The translations under genes and the position numbers were made by a program. The notes under the pieces were generated by a model. The model was not told the DNA's origin and searched no databases. It saw only the letters and a program-made list of their open reading frames with translations. Below are positions 58,528 through 64,000 of a stretch of 64,000 bases of DNA, piece after piece. Position 1 is the stretch's first letter. Every line of letters starts with the position of its first letter. This DNA is from Nemania diffusa (lineage: Eukaryota; Ascomycota; Sordariomycetes; Xylariales; Xylariaceae): positions 620,001 through 684,000 of the forward strand of contig JBBPUQ010000011.1 of NCBI GenBank assembly GCA_038501195.1, in the 5' to 3' direction.

Positions 58528-59323
58528 CTAGTCCTCGGCGTCGACCTCGTGGCCCGGGATGGTAGGAACCTGGGGAAGCTCTTTGTTATCGTCTTCCATC
58601 TCATCGAGGTCCTCGGGGTGGCCGAGAAACCTGGCCACGTTCTTCATCTCGTAGTGCTTCTTCCGCAGCAGCTCGAACTTGCGGTGCTTCTCGCGCTCCT
58701 CGGGGGTCATGCCGATATACTCGTTCTCGGCGTCGTGCTGGGGCGTGGCGTCCTCGTCGTTCACGTGGACCTTGCTCTGCTTCCGGCCCGAGGCAAACTC
58801 ATGTTCGGGCACCTCCTCCTCGGGCTCGCCCAGCGACAACCCGGGTATGGGGTCGCCGTCGATCATCTCATCATCCTCGTCTTCTGAGGGCTCGTAGTGG
58901 CGGGCGTAGGGTGTCTTGGGCTCGGTGATCTTCATGGTTGAGGTGCGCTCCTGCTCTGTCAGGTAGAGGTTCGCCTCGTCCCATTGTAAACGTTGGTTGT
59001 TGATCATATCATCATCGGACTGGAATGATGTGCGAGACGATCGCCGGCGGGTACCTGCAGGTCGGCTGGTACTGCTGGAGGATCTACGGTGGCCCGCATT
59101 CGTCTGAGTGTTGATGATGGTGAGTTCTTTCTCCGACAAGTCTTTTTCCTTAATCGGTGACTCCGGTGGCGATTTTTGGTATGAATTCTTCAGGATGCCT
59201 AATTACCCGACCTATTAGCGCTTGTACCTTGGAGAACGGAGAGCGCGGGGCACACAGACCTTTGGGACGCCTGGCGGCCGGCGCAGGCGGGGAGTGAACA
59301 ACGCTACTCTCGTCGATCTGCAT
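58528..59323 (-). CDS. GLC8: Protein phosphatase 1 inhibitor 2 (IPP-2/GLC8 family)
   Basis: Regulatory subunit of type-1 Ser/Thr phosphatase. Two exons on the minus strand, 59323..59260 and 59198..58528, give 244 residues; the 61-nt intron (GTCTGT..ATTAG) sits in the Gly codon of the first PP1-binding motif. Exon 1 is MQIDESSVVHSPPAPAARRP; the join gives KGILKNSYQKSPPESP, the KGILK docking motif. Then come DEANLYLTEQERTSTMKITE, EPKTPYARHYEPSED (Thr-Pro site equivalent) and the active-site-binding helix RKKHYEMKNVARFLGHP, corresponding to the animal KLHYNE motif. The C-terminus is acidic. The protein is largely disordered, as in the family. Confidence 0.93.
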
Positions 59324-61804
59324 TTTGATCTATAGTTGATTGCAACAAGATGTGATATGCGCAACGGGAAGAGCGCAGCAGAGAGACAGAGTGCAGGATT
59401 ATATAGTTCCAGAGGTAGTAGGTTTGGCTGTCAGAGACGAGCAGGGGAAGTGTTGATTACAACGAAGACCACGCAGGCGGCAAACTTAAGCGTTGTTTAT
59501 GTTTGGATGGCGTTGGCGATGATGAGAGTTTCAACTTAGGTTGGGCGGCGGACTTGGTGGAACGCGATAAATAAAGTTGGCTGACGGCGCAAGGTGGTTG
59601 GTTGGGTTGGAACTTGGGGCCAGTGGTAAGTTTATAGGTTGTTGTCAGTCGCTACCTACAATGGTATCATGGTCAGCCATGTTCGGGCATGTACAGTGGC
59701 ATGTACCTACCTCCTTTAAACGACTACCTGATGCGTAGGGTGCCGGAGGTACATGTAGGCATTGGAAGGTATCGCGGGGAAAGATTGAGTCCCCGCAGAG
59801 ATGGAATGATAAAAACTACCTAGGTACCCCTCTTATCAGTCACTACATTAATAGAGGGGAAGAGCCATGGCATTCGCAGCAATAACCGAACCCAAATCTC
59901 GATTATAATTCTAGACTAACCAACCTACATACTGCATGGGTATGGGTATGTTATGTAGGTGGCTGGATGGTGCTAGGTACACTTAGGTAGTTCCGCCCGA
60001 CATCTGATATGGTTGTTCTACTTGCAGGTACTCGGGTAAGCCCTGGCACTTAATTGGGACATATTGCTTAAGCTTGCATCATCACTCTATCTGATAAACT
60101 TCCAAGCGCAGAGCTAGGAAGGAATAAACATAGCAAACACTTAATGTTCCAAATAAATATTATCAATCACGAGTTGAATTGATGACGGCGGGTATCTCGG
60201 GTAAGTACCTACCTATGCAGGTAGTCAGGTACATTTGTGTTTTCGATGACAAAGTCACGGTCCTGGTAGCTGAAGAATGACCAAACCAGTTAGTCTAGAA
60301 GACCCGGTGACTTTTCTAGAACACCCACATACATCATCATTATTGTACAGCAGCAGCAACAAATAAAGGGCGGGAGAGGGGATTTGAGATAATGGTAATT
60401 GGGTAGCACTTGAAGCAATCAATGTTGACCTTTGACATGACCTTGGAAGCGCGCCTCTATCGGTTCACCAATCGCTCCAGAGACGACCCTCCAGGGTCCA
60501 TCCGATACCTACGATGACATCTGGTTGGACACCAGCAAAAGACCAACAACGGAACCGGGAACGCTGACATACATACTGCGTACTTAGATACAGCGCTGAG
60601 TAGGTATGTCCCTCGTGTTCACCAGCCAACATCGCGCTATCTATCTATTTGTATGCAGTACGTAGTACGGTTCTGTCTACGGCGGCACACGACTATCATC
60701 GTTATCGGTGACACAGGGCAGAGGACAGGGGACAGGTGCTGCACCCCATACTAGACACTCCCATCATGGGGAAGGAGGGACCATGGGCCACCCTGCATCT
60801 GCTGACATCATCGCTCGGCTACCCGCTCCTTTATCGACAGCAGCACTGCGCGTTAGGTAGACTGTAGGTACGCATAGATAACAATGACCGCTCCACTTAC
60901 CACATGCTCATATCGATACATAGATGTAGGTAGGTAGGTGCAACCTCAAAGGTAGTAACGCGACAATGCCGCGAGATGACCTCATGATACCGCGAACTGT
61001 CTCAGATGCAACCGAGAAGGACCCAGCAGATTTCACGAGCACCACAACCCGGCAGCTTTAATTCCCCGATGCCGTGCCATGGTTTTCCCAATACCTGCCA
61101 AATCAAGCACCGTCTGTAGTTCCCAACCTCTCTATGACCCACATACCTATACATAACGTGCAGGTCGCACGCATCGCGAACCCAAAGTGGTTGTACTGAT
61201 CTATCACTTCATCCTATAACGACTAACCTAAGTCCTAAAGAAAAAGCGAAGGATGAGGGCTGGAGATAAGAGCGGACGCTTCCCCTTCTCAACCCCACAA
61301 TCCCGGAATCAGTACCGCCGAACGCCATGAAATGAATGCACCCCAGGGCCTAGCAGTTGGAGTCCGGGGATGCTCTGCGAATGACATGTCGCTGATATGG
61401 CGGAGTATCATTGACATGTGAATCGGTGCGCCTATAAAACCTCAGCTCGTAGATTACCTATGTGTTTTTCGTATGTGGAATAATGACTACCTAAATCGGG
61501 AGGACTGCATCGATTGTTCAGTATCTACGAGAAAATCACTAGATTCAAATAACATGGCTACTCTAACTTGGTAAGTAAAGTTTAGATTTTTCATGGTAGA
61601 ATTTTTATTGATTTCAATTTAGGTAGAGGTGCATAATATGGAAGTGATCAACTAGCAAAGGGTTAGTATATCTTCATCGTAAAACCTCAAGATTCCCGAA
61701 ACCCTGCGGTGATTTACTCAGGCAGGGATGACAGGGGTAGGTTGTACTCAATATGCTAATAAGACAAGTAAACGCGCAGTGCCCCATTGGAGAAAACCGG
61801 GGCT
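59324..61804. other. Long intergenic region, no gene recognised
   Basis: About 2.5 kb upstream of the phosphatase-inhibitor gene and downstream of UVE1. It is dense in short CCTACCTAGGTAGG-like motifs (near 59705, 59815, 59950, 60205, 60925). No exon-like pieces with family features and no RNA gene were recognised. Confidence 0.4.
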
Positions 61805-63819
61805 CTATTCCTCATCGTCCTCACCGTCCACCTTCAGCTTCTTCTTGGCCTCCCTCTTCTGCGGACGGAGCCACTCCTCCATGCCGATAGGCCAGTACAC
61901 CCGATTGTCAGGGCCACCCATCCCCAGATCGGCCTCTGGGATCACAGGCCGCGGTGCTGGTTCGTCAGCTACATTCTCGTTCTCGTCGGCATCCTTGCCC
62001 TTCTTCTTCCGCTGCTTCGTCTTGGGTACCTTAGGCGGAGGTCTATTCTCATCATCTCGCTCGTATGGGATGACGTCATTAAACCTGTCCCACCCGGGCA
62101 GCCGGAATGTCCGCATGAGCTCGAAGACGGCCTGCTCTTTGTCCTTGGCTTCGATCATGAGGTCCATGGTGTCCGGGCACGGGGGTAGCATCATGACCCG
62201 GGGACGATGCTTCCGGCGTTGTCGCGGCGTCACGGCCTCGGGGCATGGCTCGCTGTAGTGCATCTTCTGCGTGATTCCTTTACGGTCCCAAGTGGCTTTA
62301 ATCCGAGGGTATAGGTCCATGATATCCTTCGTCCCTTCCCGGATCATGTCCTTGTCGAACATGATGTTGTGGTGGTGGAAGTCGAGCACAAATGGGATGT
62401 TGAGCTCTTCGCAGATGGGTAGGAGGTCGTGGACGGTCCAGGACACATCGTCATTTTCCAGTACTAATCTGGCCTTTATCTCGTCCGAGAGTAGGCTATA
62501 GTTAGCTCGAAATCGACCGAGGGTTGCTACCTTGTCGCCGAACATTCCGCCCATGTGTAATATCATGACGGCATCCTTATTTAGCTGCTTCGGTAACCGG
62601 AGGAGAGAAAGCAATTCGTTGTGGTACTCAAGATCGCGCAAAGAACTGCTGATAACTTCGCCTCTCGGGGACCCGAGCTGTGTGAACTAAACCTCATGTT
62701 TAGCTAATGCACCAAATATGAGAAGAATTAGTTTGCTTACTTGCCCAGGGTGCGTAGTCAGCCGATGACCTAACTTGCCAGCGAGGCTTCCGGCATCTGC
62801 AAGGACCTGGGATGCAAAGGGCGCAAGCTTGTAGCCGTATTCCTCGTGGCTTGCGAAAGGGAACATCTCGGAGCTGAGGCGCATGAACTTAATCCCATAC
62901 TTGTCGTTCCACTGTAGCATCTTTACGATGTCGCGGGCGTTCGCTAGACCCAAGGCTTCTACATATCGCTGGCCCCTCTCTATCTCGGCAGGCTGCTCCT
63001 TATCTGGCCGGTTCTTCGTCGGGTGTTCTGGCTGCGATGGGTCTTGGAGCGGATGGCGGTGTTCTATGATAGATGATATCCGACATGTTCGGGAGCTAAA
63101 GACGGGTGGGTTACTATTGCGCAGGTAAGTATTGAGACATGCCTATAGGTTAGTTAGTTGTTTGAGCTTCATCATTGGTGGTAGTAATTCACATAGCCTA
63201 ATCTTCCTTTCCATGGTAATGGCAAATAGTCGCTGTGAACAGGGGGCGGTCGAGGTCCCTCCTGATTTGTAACACTTGTGTCGTTCTCGTCCAGAGGAAT
63301 TTCGGTATCATCTTGGTCCGGAAGCCGTGGGATTTCTTCCTTGCCATCACGTCTGGCATCTTTGGCCTCTTTCACGCGCCTAACACTGCCTTTCCTCGTT
63401 CCTTCGGTTTCCTTCTTGGAGGGTAAGATGTCCGGCTGAGATTTGATGGGGCGCGGTATGAGGGCGGCATACTCTTTTTCGAGGCCGCGTGATTGCACTT
63501 CGCTTTCTTTGACTGCACGTTTCTGCCTCTTGACGTCGCTTCGTAGCCTATCCTCCATCTCCTGCAGCCCACTCAGCGCCATTTTAGCTTCCTCCTTGCC
63601 CATCAGCCGTCCAAGTTCCTCGCCCTCCTGACACTCTTGGGCCTGCATAGCAATCCTCAGAAGCCCGGACGGCTGCGGCCTGAGTGTTGGGGCTCCCTTG
63701 TCTACTAAACGGCTGGACCTCCTCGGTGCGCTGCTGGGCTGATTAGAAGTAGAATTCTCATCTATTGAGGCTTCCGGGGTCAGGAGGGGCGTGTCTGGTT
63801 TCTTGCGTTTCGAACTCAT
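61805..63819 (-). CDS. UVE1: UV damage endonuclease (UVDE)
   Basis: Endonuclease of the alternative excision repair pathway, nicking 5' of UV photoproducts and other lesions. Three exons on the minus strand, 63819..63193, 63142..62741, 62686..61805; 636 residues from MSSKRKKPD. Intron 1 (GTGAAT..CTATAG, ACTAACTAAC) restores LGYACLNTYLRNSNPPVF; intron 2 (GTAAGC..TTTAG) restores HRLTTHPGQFTQLGSPRGEV. The TIM-barrel domain (about 200-500) shows WNDKYGIKFMRLSSEMFPF, MILHMGGMFGDK, LVLENDDVSWTVHDLLPICE and PFVLDFHHHN, whose His, Glu and Asp residues are family metal ligands. The N-terminal ~200 residues are basic and disordered; the C-terminal tail is Lys/Glu-rich. An in-frame ATG at 63957 would add 46 residues. 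Confidence 0.93.
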
Positions 63820-64000
63820 CGTGGCAGGTTGTGACGACACTACGCTAGCAGAAGTAAATGATCTAGCAATATTATAAAACAAGGTGAAAGAAGAGCTGAG
63901 TTGACGGCGGGGTTCTACTTCACAATAGTGAATCAGGTAGCGGAAACACGTATACATCCAACTAGATTAGTAGAGAATGACAGTTTATGAGCGATTCAAC

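Noticed and set aside
1..64000. tRNA, rRNA and CRISPR array
   Set aside because: A few GTTCGA-like motifs (near 10742, 11130, 18558) lack a foldable tRNA context; no rRNA-like sequence or regular spacer-repeat pattern was seen. A tRNAscan run would be decisive.

Overview
This is nuclear DNA of a filamentous ascomycete (Pezizomycotina). Genes have several short introns with GTRNGT donors, CTAAC/CTGAC branch points and YAG acceptors. Protein families are typically fungal: a NACHT/STAND receptor, an HsbA-type wall protein, a DUF3716-type protein, LCL2 and UVE1. Intergenic DNA is rich in CCTACCTAGGTAGG-type motifs. A large AT-rich block carries the transition-only decay of repeat-induced point mutation (RIP). 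I cannot fix the class; Sordariomycetes is a guess. Gene models below come from matching splice sites and reading frames by eye, and every joined exon set was checked to keep frame.

Layout. 0-2.3 kb: the 3' end of an APH-type kinase gene, a decayed C-terminus of a CmcJ/AsaB-like oxidoreductase, then a composite inverted-repeat transposon built on degenerate GACCTGACTGACC arrays. 2.7-6.2 kb: a 1116-residue NLR-like receptor. 7.5-10.4 kb: an 11-exon amidophosphoribosyltransferase gene (ade4). 11.6-12.8 kb: an RS-rich basic protein. 15.4-16.2 kb: a secreted Cys-rich protein made of exon-sized repeats. 16.6-17.6 kb: a GPI-anchored HsbA-like wall protein. 19.0-20.0 kb: an omega-type GST. 20.6-24.9 kb: a seven-exon gene fusing an alpha/beta-hydrolase to a CorA-like membrane domain. 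25-36 kb: gene-poor DNA with LTR-like relics, a poly-Q DUF3716-like gene and a lone cytochrome P450. 36.1-55.6 kb: a 19.5 kb AT-rich block without genes, bounded by ~280-bp direct repeats and holding a complete nested copia-like LTR element with a 5-bp target duplication. 55.9-64 kb: compact housekeeping DNA with mitochondrial ribosomal protein bL27m, LCL2, protein phosphatase inhibitor 2 and UV endonuclease UVE1.

Together the window looks like an accessory/heterochromatic segment (NLR, P450, secreted proteins, transposons, RIP block) abutting ordinary conserved genes. The bL27m gene lies only ~300 bp from the AT-block edge. No rRNA, tRNA or CRISPR array was recognised. The most interesting items are the two-layer RIP block with its nested element, the GACTGACC foldback element, the exon-repeat secreted protein and the large hydrolase-CorA fusion.
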